A DNA stretch of 64,000 bases from Leucosporidium creatinivorum (Eukaryota; Basidiomycota; Microbotryomycetes; Leucosporidiales; Leucosporidiaceae). Location: contig BCKL01000007.1 of assembly GCA_001600635.1 (NCBI GenBank), forward strand, positions 272,303-336,302, given 5' to 3'. Under the pieces are notes generated by a model. That model searched no databases. It saw nothing but the letters and a program-made list of their open reading frames with translations, and was not told the origin of the DNA. The position numbers and the translations under genes are program-made. Position 1 is the stretch's first letter. The number at the start of each line of letters is the position of its first letter. This document shows positions 1-12,036 of the stretch, piece after piece.

Positions 1-880
1 CGGTCGCCGAAGGTCGAAGATGTAGGCCTCGGAAGCGTTGGTGAGGGATTGGATGGCGACCTTGCCTGTTGGCATAGCAGTAATAATAAGCGAAAGCTCT
101 CAGATACTGGAGAGCATGAAGCTCACCGTCCATGGAAGCGCTCGCGACGAACTCGCTCGCTCCGTCGATGCTCAGGTCGTTGATCATGGCGGCATGAGGT
201 CGGAAGCGCTTGATGATGTTGCCTTGAAAGTCGAGGATGAAGATGGCTCCGTTGTGGGTTCCGAGGGCCTATTTCACAGTATCAGCGAGGTGCGCGAGAG
301 TAGCTGAGCGCGAGAGACGACGCACGATGTACTGAGCCGAGACTGCGAGGGCGCTGGCGCTATCCTTGACGAGGATCTCTGTAGTACCTCCTCCTAGTCG
401 GCTGTACTTGAGCGTCGGCTCCTCCTCCTCCTCTTCGTCGTCGCTCCCACTGTCCTCCTCATCATCGCTGTCCTGCTCGCTGGCGCTGCCTTCTGCTGCC
501 TCTCCCGGTTCCGGTGGCGGTGTCTCTGGCTCGCCGAGATCTACCAATCCTGAAGGGCTCTGCGGACTGCTCTCCTCGACGACCTGATCGCTGCTGCTGT
601 CGCTCGAGTCCTCCTGCTCCTCCTCGTCCGCGTCCTGAGCTTCTGGCTGCTCGTCTTCCTCCTCCTTTGACTCGTCGTCGAGCGGTACATGCTTTCCCTG
701 AGTTGAACCCTTCTCGTTAACGTGGTGTAAGCCTGAAGTGGATGGAATTGGAGGGATGTTGCCGAGTGCTGGCAGTGAGGTCGAGGTAGGCGGGGAGTGA
801 GGTGCGGTTGAAGTCGAGGCGATGGGTTGTACTGGTTCAGCTGATAGCGAGTGAATTGATCCTGCTGGCGATGCTGCCAT
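1..880 (-). CDS. VPS41: VPS41, HOPS complex subunit (N-terminal part, cut by window edge)
   Basis: Exons on the minus strand are 880-326, 268-127 and 65-1, and the gene runs off the window start. The first about 150 residues are a low-complexity Ser/Pro/Asp/Glu-rich extension with long acidic runs. The conserved region then begins with EEPTLKYSRLGG and continues through GTHNGAIFILDFQGN and a SMDGK motif, the start of the N-terminal beta-propeller of Vps41. Introns of 57 and 61 nt (donors GTGCGT and GTGAGC) restore the frame exactly. In known families Vps41 is the HOPS subunit that tethers vesicles to the vacuole through Ypt7/Rab7 and the AP-3 coat. The ATG at 880 was chosen because it is the first one upstream of the acidic region in frame. 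The clathrin-repeat and RING-like C-terminus lie outside the window. Confidence 0.85.
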
Positions 881-1144
881 TCCGCTGCTGTTCTGTAGCA
901 GGTTAGCGACAGCCGAGAGTCGAGTTCGAGCAAGCGAGTGGGGTGAGTTAGAGCGACGACCGCGAATTCCGTCTTGTCCTCTGCTAAATCGCTCGTCCTT
1001 CGCTTCTCAACACAGTAAAGCACTGCAACAAGAGCAGCTGGACCGCACAGCTCTCGTCACCAACCTACAGCTTCCCCTTGCAACCACCTGACGCGCTTCC
1101 GCCCCCGCTTTCTCAGCGCTCTCCGCGCCTTGCACTCGTTCAGG

Positions 1145-3967
1145 ATGGCACTCAACACCTCGGATGCAGCCCAGTCGGCCCAGTCAGCCGATCCCATCCT
1201 CCTCTCCCTCTTCGCCAACAGGTTCATGAGCATGTACGCCCTCCAGTGTCCTCCAGTCGGCATCTGAGCTAATCTCCGCGATCCGTGGCTCGTCTGCAGT
1301 GCGGAAGCGATGGGGAGGAGCTTGCAGCAGACTGCTATCTCGACCAACATCAAGGGTGAGTCTGGCCTGCTTGATCGTGATGAACCCGACTGACCCATGC
1401 TCGCTGCCGACGATTAGAGCGCCTCGACTTCTCCTGCGCCCTCTTCTCGCCTACAGGAGATCTCATCGCCAATGCGCCTCATCTACCCGTCCATCTCGGA
1501 TCTATGAGGTGAGTGGAGAGCCCTGACCTCGGTTTCGGCGCTGACCTCTCGCCTCTCGGTTCGCAGCTTCGCCGTCCGCTTCCAGATCGAGAAGCTCAAG
1601 GAAGACATTCACGAGGGAGACGTGCTGCTCACCAACCACCCTGTCGCCGGTGGATCACATCTGCCCGACATCACCTGTACGTTTCGAGCGAGCGCCGAGA
1701 GGGGTTGACCTACCCTCGGAGCTCTACTCTGCTGGTCAGCTGTAAAGAGAGCGCTGACAGGTCTCTCGCACTCGCAGGCATCACTCCCGTCTTCCGAGAC
1801 GGCAGAATTGTCTTCTTCACTGCTTCTCGAGGTCACCACGCCGGTGAGTTCATCGCTCGGCTCTCTCCTCGCTCGTTCTCCTGCCTTGCAGCGGCTTCCG
1901 CCGGACCACTGAACTAACCATCAATCTTAACAGACATCGGAGGAATTCTGGCTGGCTCCATGCCCCCAACATCCAAGACCCTCTTCGAAGAAGGCGCCTC
2001 GATCGTCTCCTTCAAGGTCGTCTCCAAAGGCGAGTACCAGCGGGACGAGCTGGTCCGTATCCTCGTCGAAGAGCCAGCGCAGTACCCTGGCTGCAGTGGA
2101 ACTCGCTGTCTCGGCGATGTGGAGAGCGATCTCAGGGCTCAGATCGCATCCAATAATAAGGGAGTCAATCTTATCAATGCGCTCATTGATGAGTATAGCT
2201 TGGAGACGGTGCTGCAGTACATGGACCATGTGAGTTTCTATCCTTTCCTTCGCTTCGACTAGTGCAGGAGAGGTCGCGCCTCCCTCGGCGCTCTTGCCTC
2301 GGCTCGGCGTTCCCTCGCTCACTCGCTTCCTCATACAGATTCGCGACAACGCAGAGCTAGCAGTGCGCAACCTCCTCAAAGAAGTCGCCAAGCGCCACGG
2401 AAAGACCGAGCTCTACGCCATCGACCACCTGGACGACGGCACTCCCATCGAGCTTTCCGTCTCCATCAACCCGAAAGAGGGCTCGGCGGTCTTTGACTTC
2501 CAGGGTACAGGACCCGAGATCTTTGGAAATCTGAATGCGCCGGTGTCCGTTACGTACAGTGCGATCATATACTGCTTGAGGGCGATGGTCGACCAGGATG
2601 TGAGTTCTCGCCCGTCTCGACCGCTCCGCTCGCCGCTAACCTTTCGACACGGCGCAGATCCCGCTCAATCAAGGCTGCCTCGTACCCATCACCGTCAACC
2701 TCCCTCCTGGTAGCTGCCTGAACCCCTCAGCCACCGCCGCCGTTGTCGGAGGGTGAGCCCTTCTCGCTGCGTTCGCCGCCCTCGAAAGCTCCGAACTGAC
2801 CGACTTGCGCTCCAACAGAAACGTCTGTACCAGCCAGCGCGTCACCGACGTCGTACTCAAGGCCTTCGAGGCTGCCGCCGCGAGTCAAGGATGCTGTGGG
2901 TTCCTTCTGCTCAGCCGTCGGCGAGCAGAGCGCTAACCTTTGATGCTCGTCCTCGCAGGCAATAACCTCACCTTCGGCACGGGTGGCAAGAATGAGAAGG
3001 GAGAGCACGTGGCTGGGTTCGGCTACTACGAGGTGAGTTCTCGCTCTTCATCTTCGCCTCCGAAGCCCCTGGCTGACTCTCGCGCTCGCTCTTCGCAGAC
3101 CATCGCCGGCGGAAGTGGTGCTGGACCTCACTGGGACGGGACCTCGGGCGTCCATGTCGCGATGACCAACACTAGGATTACGGACCCCGAGGTAAGTCGG
3201 CATGCTTCGATCTGCCGACTCAGCGACAAGACCGCCGAGCTCGCGCTCGGCCTTTCCGCTACCGAGAGCTGATCACATCACTGCAGATTCTCGAGCGTCG
3301 CTATCCGACCATTCTCCATCAGTTCTCGTTGAGGAAGGGTGAGTTCCACCCGCTACAGCATAGCTCTGCGAGAGGATGCTGACTCCCTTCCTTCCCCGAG
3401 CAGGATCCGGCGGCAAGGGCAGTCATCGGGGCGGTGATGGAGTCATTCGCGTAGGTTGCTTTTCTCATCTTCCAGCTCTACTTCCGGTCGCTGACTTTGA
3501 CCTCTCTCTTGCCGTGCAGGAAATCGAGTTCCTCGAGTACGGCCTTCAATTCCTCATCTGCGACCCTAGGACTCCTCGCTGACCTCCTCCTGCCGCTCTA
3601 CAGGCCCATCCAATGCTCCATCCTCTCCGAGCGTCGCGTCTACCAGCCCTACGGCCTCGCAGGCGGCGGCCCCGGCCAATGCGGCCGCAATCTCTGGGTC
3701 AAGCAACCCCGGTCGACCGACGGGGATGTTCCCACTCCTTCCTCCTCCTCCAATACTACCACCCCCGAGCCTCGGATCATCAACCTCGGCGGCAAAGCGA
3801 CGGTCAAGATGGGCCGAGGGGACCGGATTGTCATTGAGACGCCCGGGGGAGGGGCTTGGGGATGTGAGGGGGAGGAGAGGAAGGTGAAGGAGAGGGAGGG
3901 AAGGCATGGGAGGGGAGATGCGAGGGGGAGTGTGAGGGAGAGGGGGGCGGCGATGGAGGGAGCATGA
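1145..3967 (+). CDS. HyuB-type hydantoinase B / 5-oxoprolinase subunit, stand-alone
   Basis: Fifteen exons: 1145-1233, 1300-1355, 1418-1508, 1567-1676, 1778-1843, 1934-2229, 2339-2599, 2658-2752, 2819-2895, 2959-3032, 3099-3191, 3287-3338, 3404-3450, 3520-3536 and 3604-3967, giving 595 residues. The product follows the HyuB domain from its first motifs ([40 protein letters not shown]) through [13 protein letters not shown] and TRITDPEILERRYP to the C-terminal [12 protein letters not shown] and [12 protein letters not shown]. In the family this is the half of ATP-dependent 5-oxoprolinase/hydantoinase that pairs with HyuA to open oxoproline or hydantoin rings. Fungal cytosolic 5-oxoprolinase is normally a single HyuA-HyuB fusion of about 1280 residues. 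Here only HyuB is present: the upstream neighbour is VPS41 on the other strand. The C-terminal 50 residues are Gly/Arg/Glu-rich and not conserved. The exact substrate cannot be told. Confidence 0.85.
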
Positions 3968-4213
3968 GTTGAGCGGGAGGAGAGGGAAATCGAGGATGTC
4001 GTCTAGTCCTATACGACTGGTCGCCTAAGCTAAGCTCAGAGAGCTGAGAAGCCGAGTCCTCGTCACTAACGGACAGCTCAGCGAGGAAGTCGACGAGCGA
4101 GCGTCGAGAAGCTTTTCCTGCGAGCGTTCGAACGAGCGCAGAGAAGAGGAAGAACCGTGGCGTTGAGCTCTCGGATGCGTCGCGGCGGAGACGAAGCTAA
4201 TGAGAGAGCTCAA

Positions 4214-5230
4214 TTACAGTAGCTTCAAGTGCGAAGTCACTTGGTTGATCACCCGAACGGGAGCTGGGCCGATGCCGAGGACGGTGGTCGAGCCAGCGGC
4301 AACTTGAGTGCGGCCGCTGAGAGGGAGGAAAAGCGAAGGAGAGGGTCAGCGAGAGTAGCACAGATATATTGAGGATAAAGAACTCACGCATCCTGGATGG
4401 AGCGGGCGCAGATGCCGAGCGACTTGGCGGTGGCCTGCAGGATGAGAAGCTCGTCCTCCGACTCGCACTTGACGGCGATCTTGGCTTGACTGTGAGGATG
4501 GAGAGTCTTGTTAGTCAAACTCTCGATCAGCAGGACTGAGCCGAGCTCTGCAACTCACCCTGTTCGCTCCCAGTGACGGACGACCTGTTCGGCGGAAAGG
4601 CTTAGCGGTCAGTAAACGAAGGTGACGGTGATGAAGGCGGAGAAGAAGCACATACAGCAGGGTTCGACTTGACCATGGTCTTGTAGCAGGCCAGGGTGGC
4701 GTGACTGCGAGCATGATCGAGTGGGATCAGCCAACGAAGGCTGGCTCGGCGCAAAGAGGCGGAGACTCACCCGCACTGAGCAGCAATCTTGCCCTTGTTC
4801 ATGTTGAGGTCGCTCCTCACAACGAGCACCTGAATTAAAGAAGAGGTCAGCAACGGATGCACGCATCAAGCCGAACCGAAGAGTACACACCAGCTTGCAA
4901 GGCTCGTCGCCCTCGGCTTTGAGTCCCTTGAGCTCATCACCATCTCCCTCCTCCTCGCTCTCGTAGTCAGACTCGTCGTCCTCTTGGGGAGCGTCGCTAC
5001 TGCCTCCGCGCTGTACGGCAGAACGGGTCAGCTTTCAGAAGAGCTCGACTTGCAGAGAGGGAAGGAAGCGCACCGAGATTCCGAGTGACGCGCCCATGCC
5101 GATGAACTGCAGAGCAATGAGGGTTAGGTACAGCTCTACAATGCAGCAGTACCCGACTCACGTAGCCGATTACACCACTGGCAAGTCCGACGGCAGCGCA
5201 AGTCGCCCAGAGAGGCGAAGTTGCGGGCAT
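4214..5230 (-). CDS. PTH2: Peptidyl-tRNA hydrolase 2 (Pth2/Bit1)
   Basis: Eight exons on the minus strand: 5230-5162, 5106-5074, 5010-4891, 4829-4771, 4704-4656, 4584-4559, 4489-4388 and 4316-4214, giving 186 residues. The N-terminus is hydrophobic (about residues 8-33) and fits the membrane anchor of yeast and mammalian Pth2. It is followed by an acidic linker and then the catalytic domain: [49 protein letters not shown] and the C-terminal TSHLKLL. Family knowledge: it releases peptidyl groups from peptidyl-tRNA that dropped off ribosomes, at mitochondria or ER membranes, and takes part in ubiquitin-linked turnover. Every intron keeps the frame. The gene shares a 217-bp divergent upstream region with the RRM gene at 5448. 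Length and motif order match complete family members. Confidence 0.93.
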
Positions 5231-5447
5231 CGTGTTCAGAATTGAGCTGGCTGAGCTTGGTGGTGGTACAGAAGGGGAGCAGAAGGATGCTTGATCCGCG
5301 AGTGCTGTAGCCGAGTGAGCTGGGATCGACGATATTAGCAGGAGCGAAAGCCTTCGATTTGGCTGAGAAACGGGTTTCGCTCTTGCCGTCACCTCGCTCG
5401 CTCTCGTCCCTGCGCTTCTCGCCTGTATCGCATCCAAAGCTCAGCTC

Positions 5448-7529
5448 ATGGAACCCTCACCAGCTCCCTCAGGGTCGAACGGCATGCCCCCGCTCGCTCA
5501 GCCGCCTCCTCCTGCTCCCGCTTCCGACTCGGGGACTCACCACTCTGGCTCAGGCCGGCCCATCCCTCGCGTTAGCGGCGCGGGCGCTCCCCTCACTGGC
5601 AGCTACAACCCTCAAAAAGTCTACATTGGCAACCTCCCCGAGACGGCAACGCTCGCCGACCTCGAGGACTGCTTTGGACAGATTGGCCAGTGCACCTGCT
5701 CCATCAAGCGTGGCTTTGGCTTTGTCGTGAGTCTCGCTCGCTTTTCCAAGGTCGACTCGACCTCCTTGAACTTCTGCTGCTCGCCTGCTCAGCCCAGAGG
5801 AGGCGCTCAGAGGCGAGAACTGCTTTTGACGAGACGCGGACGAGCCTCGCGCAGGCTGTCGCGGCCGACTGGGATGGAGGAGAGGACGCAGTTACCTACA
5901 GAACATGCTGCTCGCTCGAAGTACTATCTTACTAACGCATCCTTCGGCGTTTCATCCTCGCTTTTCCACCTCGCAGGAGTATCTTGACGCCGCTTGTGCT
6001 GTGGAAGCTGTAGCAAAGTACCACGAGGGTCACTTCTTGGGCGCACAGATCAAGGTCGAGCTCTCGCATCAGCGTGCACCGGCTGCGCGACCAGGTGAGT
6101 AATGCCGACGAGAAGTCGACGCCGAACCGCGCTGATCTTCGTTCGGCGCGCAAGCAGACGACGGCCCCCGCTTCCCTTCTCGCAACCCGCCTGGAAGTGA
6201 CCGACCTTCCGACTCTCGCAAGCCCATGCACATCAACGGACCTCCTGGTCAGAGCCGAGGGTGCGTGACATTCTCTTCTCGGCGCTATCCGCTCGCTCGG
6301 TAGCTGACCCTCATCTCCGTTTCGGCTACACAGAGGACCACCTCGACACAGAGGAGCTGGACCTGGACCTGGACCTTACGGCGGCCGGCCTGACCAGTTT
6401 GCTCCTCAAGGCGGTCCTGGCTTCGCGAACAACCGCTTCGGCCCTCCTCGCGACGGTCCTTTCCCTCCTCGCGACGGTCCTTTCCCTCCTCGCGACGGTC
6501 CTTTCCCTCCTCGCGACGGTCCTTTCCCTCCTCGCGGTGGGCCTCTGCCTCCACGTGGTGGCGATGGTCCCTACGGTGGCCCTCCTGGACCCGATCGCTA
6601 TCGTGATGACTACCGCGCTGGGCCTCCTCCCCCTGCACCGTACGGCGGCGATTCCCGCTACGGCGGAGGACGAGATTTCGACTCTGGCTACGGTGCTCCT
6701 CCTCCTTCCTCTCGTGATCCTCGTGGGTCTGCTCCTCCCCTCGGGGGCAACGGCTATGGAAGTGCGCCTCCTCCGCGCGATGCTCGCCCTCCCTTCGACC
6801 CTTACTACGATGCACCTCGCGCCAACGGCTACGCGCCGTACCCTGTCGCCGGTCGTCCTCCCTCCGATGCTCCTCCTCCGCCCGTATCTGGCTATGCTCC
6901 CCCTCCTCTGAATGGCTACGCCGGTGCTGCCTCGCTTCCTCCTCGCGACCCCTACGCCGTGGATCGTTACGGCGACGCTCGACCTCCTTCCATTCCTCCT
7001 GCCTTTGATGCCCCTCGCGGTGCGCTTGAGCCTTCTCGCCCGCCCTACGACCCCTACGACTCGCGCGGCGCTCCTGGTCCCAGCCTCAACGGAGGAGCTG
7101 ACCGCTACGATCCTCGCGGCGGCCCTCCAGGCATGCCTCCTTCGCGAGCAGACGATCGCTCGGGAAGGTACAACCCTTACGCCAGGCCTGATGCCTCTCG
7201 CAACGGTGGTCCCGACCCTTACTCTGCTGGCTCCCCTCCATCTCGGTGAGTTCTTTCTTTCACACGCGCTCTTCGCGCTCAAGCTCTAAGCTTCGGCTGT
7301 CGTTGTACACGTAGCTGACCCCTTTTCTACAACCCACAGCGGCAGCGGTCGACGGTCCCTCTCCCCTCGGCGCGACGACCCCTACCGAGCAGGCCCTCCT
7401 CCCATGTCCGGCTACGGCGCCCCTCCTCCTCCTCTCTCGAACGGCGGCTACGCACCCTACGACAGCGGCTACGGTGCTCCACGCTACGGTGGCCCCCCCG
7501 CCGACGAGCCTTATAACCCTCGCCGTTGA
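5448..7529 (+). CDS. RRM protein with a Pro/Gly/Arg-rich low-complexity tail
   Basis: Five exons: 5448-5726, 5977-6094, 6158-6260, 6334-7245 and 7340-7529, giving 533 residues. A single RRM lies at about residues 53-125: KVYIGNLPE is RNP2, GFGFVEY is RNP1 (split by the first intron), and GHFLGAQIKVELSH closes the fold. The remaining 400 residues are rich in Pro, Gly, Arg, Tyr and Asp, with repeated PPRGG, DRYGD and RSLSPRR-like segments, and end in DEPYNPRR. This layout fits SR-like or hnRNP-like mRNA-binding proteins of fungi, so a role in mRNA processing or export is an inference. A 21-bp unit is repeated four times at 6442-6525. The first intron (250 nt) is about four times the local norm. 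Confidence 0.8.
6442..6525 (+). repeat. Four tandem 21-bp units coding for GPFPPRD
   Basis: Four identical 21-bp units (ccctcctcgcgacggtcctt plus one t) run head to tail inside exon 4 of the RRM gene, with a partial fifth copy after them. They encode four GPFPPRD heptads. The perfect identity points to recent expansion by slippage or unequal exchange, and the unit length keeps the frame. Confidence 0.95.
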
Positions 7530-8154
7530 GCGGGCGCGACGACTTGATTTCTCGGCGATGAAGCTCAGCTTGGTCGTTCGCTGCTCGAGCGGTGTTCGTG
7601 CTCTCCCTCCCTCCTCTCTTTAGCTTCCTTCTTCGCTCTGCCCGCTCTTGCCTCGCTCGTAGCCCTCCTCCTTAATTATCTCCCCCTTCCCTCCCTCTCT
7701 GCCAATTCGGCGATGAGTTGATACAAGTGCAACGAAAGATCATCGCCGATACAAGTGCAACGAAAGACATTCGTCGATAGTGACGTCGAGCTGAGAAAAC
7801 GAGAGCTGAACTGAGAGCGAGAGATAAGATCGTACAGAGAAGAGAAGCGACGACACCGCAGCGAAGGGGGTCAGGAGCTGGAAGAAGAGGTGCAGAACGT
7901 TCGGCGCAGGGAATGCGATAGAGCGGCTGAGACGAATCCAGTTCTATCTGGCTGTAGTAAAGTCGCAAAATGCTACTCACACGACTTGCCATCAGAAGGA
8001 TCGCTGCAGTTTCACGAGCCCACGTTCCGCCTGGTCAAGCTCGCGAAGGGCAGCCGGTGACAGCTTGCCTTCGTTCCAACTCTTCTCGTGCTCGTTTCTC
8101 GACCTCGCTACACCTCTGCAAGCTCCAGCCGCTCTTCGCTACTCTTCTGCAGCC
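7530..8154. other. Intergenic stretch between the RRM gene and VTC1
   Basis: No gene was found. The first part should hold the 3' UTR of the RRM gene and the last part the VTC1 promoter. A 20-bp direct repeat (gatacaagtgcaacgaaaga) occurs at 7720-7739 and 7748-7767. Confidence 0.6.
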
Positions 8155-9181
<1,027 letters not shown>

Positions 9182-9769
9182 TCTCTACACCCGCTCTCCT
9201 TTACAATGCTGTCTTTTCCGCCCGCGGTGGCTCGAACGCCCGGTTGTATCATAATGGGTGGGAGGGAAAGAGGAAGGTGATTGGGGCAGGGGCAACGCAG
9301 AGAATGGCGAGACCGTGTTGTCCGCCGGTGGACGCTAATGAAGGCCGTCATTATTCCATGTCGTGGGTTGGGCGTCGACGAATAAGACGGCGAGGAAGTG
9401 GCAGAGCGACGAAGCGAGCGCCGAGAGGAAGGATCTGCTGGGTCTTGTTAGCCGCTTTGAGGGGGAGCCGAGGTACCCTCTCTCTATCGGACCAACCCTT
9501 CTCGCAGTATCAAGCTCTCGGAGGAGGAGGATGCTCCGCGCTGCTTTGACCCTCTGCTGCGAACGCCGAGAAGAGCTCGGCGAACTGAGCAAAACTTGCC
9601 GCGCAGACGAATGCGACGAGGAAACTACTCCTTCTTGGACAGTAGATCTCTAGCTATCGCCGCGCAAGACGTCGAGCGTGCAGCCCCTGAAAGCCATTCC
9701 CACCAAGCTCGGCCGCTCGCCCGCCTCTCTCCCTTCGACGTCTTCCTCGCTCTTGCTGCTCCTTCTTCA
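9182..9769. other. Intergenic stretch between VTC1 and the F-box gene
   Basis: I see no gene or repeat here. It should contain the VTC1 3' UTR and the F-box gene promoter. Confidence 0.5.
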
Positions 9770-11529
9770 ATGGCCACGATCCAAGCTCCTACCATTATGG
9801 CTAGCCCAGGGAATCTACTGCCATCTCATTGTACGTGTTGCAGGCCTGCAGGGAGGGCGCCAGCTGACGTATCTCGCTTTTACAGCGCTGCGCACTGGCT
9901 CCGTCGGCGTGCAAGAGCACAAGGATGTCGGTACGATGGCTAGAAGTGCGGTAGATAGCTCATCTTCGAGCAGCAACCTGTGAGTTTTCGAAGGGAGACC
10001 TCACAGGAGCGGAGCTGACTCTCGTCCTCTCCCCCTCGACGGCGTGGCTTGCAGACCTACGCAAAGCCGGGCTACCATCCTCGACCTCCCCGACGAGCTC
10101 CTCACCTGTATCGCCGAGCACTGCACCCACAAAACGACGCTCAAGAGCCTCCAACTCGTCGCTAAACGGTTCGACCCACTCTGCAAGGCCTTCATCTGGC
10201 AGTCGGTCAAGATTGACGGGGACTTCGAGTACCATGACCTCCAAATGACCCATCTCGTCGCCAACGGCCTCATCCCCCTCGTACAAGAGCTCAACTATAC
10301 CGTCCCGTCCGTCTTCTCGGCGCTGTCTGCGCACCACTTGTCGACCTTCTCGACGCTGGAAACGCTCGTGCTGTACCCCGCTGCAGCCGACGCTGAGGAC
10401 GAGGAAGAAGGAGACGAAATCACGCAGCCGCTCTGGCCGAAAGCAATCACCGACGCTCTCGCTAGACTCCCCTCCCTTCGCGATTTGACCCTGAGGGACG
10501 GTTGCAAGCTGGAGGACCCCTCTTTCACTCTCGCCCAACATCTCCCTTTCCTTCATACGTTCACATCTGACCGGAAGCTGGAGGACCTCTCCTCGCTATT
10601 CGAAGGCGGGCCGACTCTTCGCTTCCTGGACGTCCCGCTGAACGAGACGGGCATCACCGCTGCTAGCGCTTGCGTCCGCACGCTGGAGACGCTGGCGTTG
10701 CGATCGTGCTCCCTGAATCGTCCCGTCTGGCGTCGCCTCGTCCATCAGCTCGGAGCCTTGTTCGATTCCCAGGTGCGCTGGTGAGGGGTCCAACGACGCA
10801 CAAGGCTCGTCTAACTGATCCTCATTTCTTGTGCAGAGCAACGCAGGGCGTCCTTGTGCCCTCGGCGTGCTCGCCATCGACGATCTCGACCTCGGCCCTC
10901 TGGAGGACGTCCCGGAGCTTCTCCGATCCCTGCAGAGCGTCAACCTCACCACCTTGCGCGTGACTTCCATCCCAGGTCTCGGAAGCTCTGCGTCTCCTCG
11001 ACTCGACTTCAAGCACGCTGTAGCACTACCTGCGGTCAGGAAGCTCGAGATCCACGGCGCCTCCTACAGCCATGGCTTTTTGGCGCTGGACGAGGTGAGT
11101 TGCGGCGTCTTTGCAGCTAGACTATCTCGCTGATGCTTCATCTTGGTGCAGGGCGCCGTGCGGCAACTCAACGCCTTCATTGGAGCTCTGCCCGAACTCA
11201 CTCAGCTCACATTGGCCTTTTGGGTCCTCCCCGTCACGCCCATTGAGCTCGTCAAGCTTTCTCTCTCCGATTTGAGCTTGTCTGCACCAGCCTACTCGGC
11301 TCTGCTAGAGTTCCTCCGAGGGACAAAGGTCACCGAGCTCGTCATCGACTGGCGCTCTCCGCTTTCTGAATACTGGGGCTGGTCGGCACGCCTTCGCTGT
11401 GTTGGAGACGTCTTTGTGGGCGAGGCTTTCGACTCGGAGGGTAAGCAGAGCCAGCCTCCCTCGGCGATCAGAGCGCCGAACCTTTCGCTGACTTCCACCC
11501 GTTTCGCAGGGTTGAGCCAGTCGGCGTAG
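9770..11529 (+). CDS. F-box protein (paralogue of the gene at 50100)
   Basis: Six exons: 9770-9830, 9886-9979, 10055-10772, 10837-11094, 11152-11440 and 11510-11529, giving 479 residues. An F-box lies at about residues 57-100 (ILDLPDELLTCIAEH ... VAKRFDPLCKAFIWQSV). The rest has leucine-rich, LRR-like spacing (LETLVLYP, LRFLDVPLN, LETLALRSC) and one acidic loop (DAEDEEEGDE). Such proteins recruit substrates to SCF ubiquitin ligases through Skp1; the target is unknown. The first exon is short, and its donor GTACGT, branch AGCTGACG and phase all agree with exon 2. The last intron (69 nt) is a multiple of three with no stop, so retention would still give a full protein. The order of motifs matches the F-box gene at 50100-51744, so the two are diverged paralogues. 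Confidence 0.75.
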
Positions 11530-12036
11530 AATGGTCGTGCAGCTCAGCGCGAGATGCAGCTTTCTTGAGCAATCGAACAAGCAAGCCTCGATCTTCTGTA
11601 CACGTCCAAGCTTGTGCAAGGCGAGAGGAGATCGCCGAAGTCGTCGACTCGTCGGCGAAGCGTTTGAAAGGTGCAAGCGAAGCTGGTCAGTCTTTTTGGC
11701 TGCAAAGAGTGTTCAAGGGGAGCGAAGATTAGTGAGGAGCGGCTGGAGCTTGTGGCAAGGTGGTGAGGTCGAGAAAGGAGCACGAGTTCTTCTCGTGTGG
11801 AAAAAAGGGAAGCGGTTGCTCCCCTTTGCGAGCTTGACCAGGTTTCCAGTTCTCTCTATGATACGCTTTGACAGCACTGTCTTCATTCGAATCAGTACAG
11901 CTACACGCGCAAGCGATATTCGATGTTTCAACACCATCCGCCGACCATATCTCTCATCTCGTTCCTTCCCTCGCCGTCTCAATCAGAATCGCTGCTGTAA
12001 TACCCAAACGCCGCGCGCCAATGGCTCGTCCCATCA
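11530..12036. other. Intergenic stretch between convergent genes
   Basis: The stretch lies between the stop codons of two convergent genes. No further coding potential or repeat was recognised. Confidence 0.5.

Noticed and set aside
269-1023. Several long frames overlapping the acidic N-terminus of VPS41 on both strands
   Set aside because: They are shadows of GC-rich, low-complexity coding sequence; only the minus-strand frame continues into the Vps41 propeller.
6261-7289. Long plus- and minus-strand frames across the RRM gene tail (Leu-rich and Arg-rich)
   Set aside because: They come from the Pro/Gly/Arg repeat read in other frames; the true frame keeps all exon junctions and the RRM.
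7697-7800. Possible C/D-box snoRNA (GATGAGT ... CTGAG) after the RRM gene
   Set aside because: The boxes are imperfect and I could not find a convincing terminal stem or guide.
9678-9983. A leucine-rich open frame just upstream of the F-box gene
   Set aside because: It crosses a clear intron (9831-9885). The spliced model starting at 9770 fits better.
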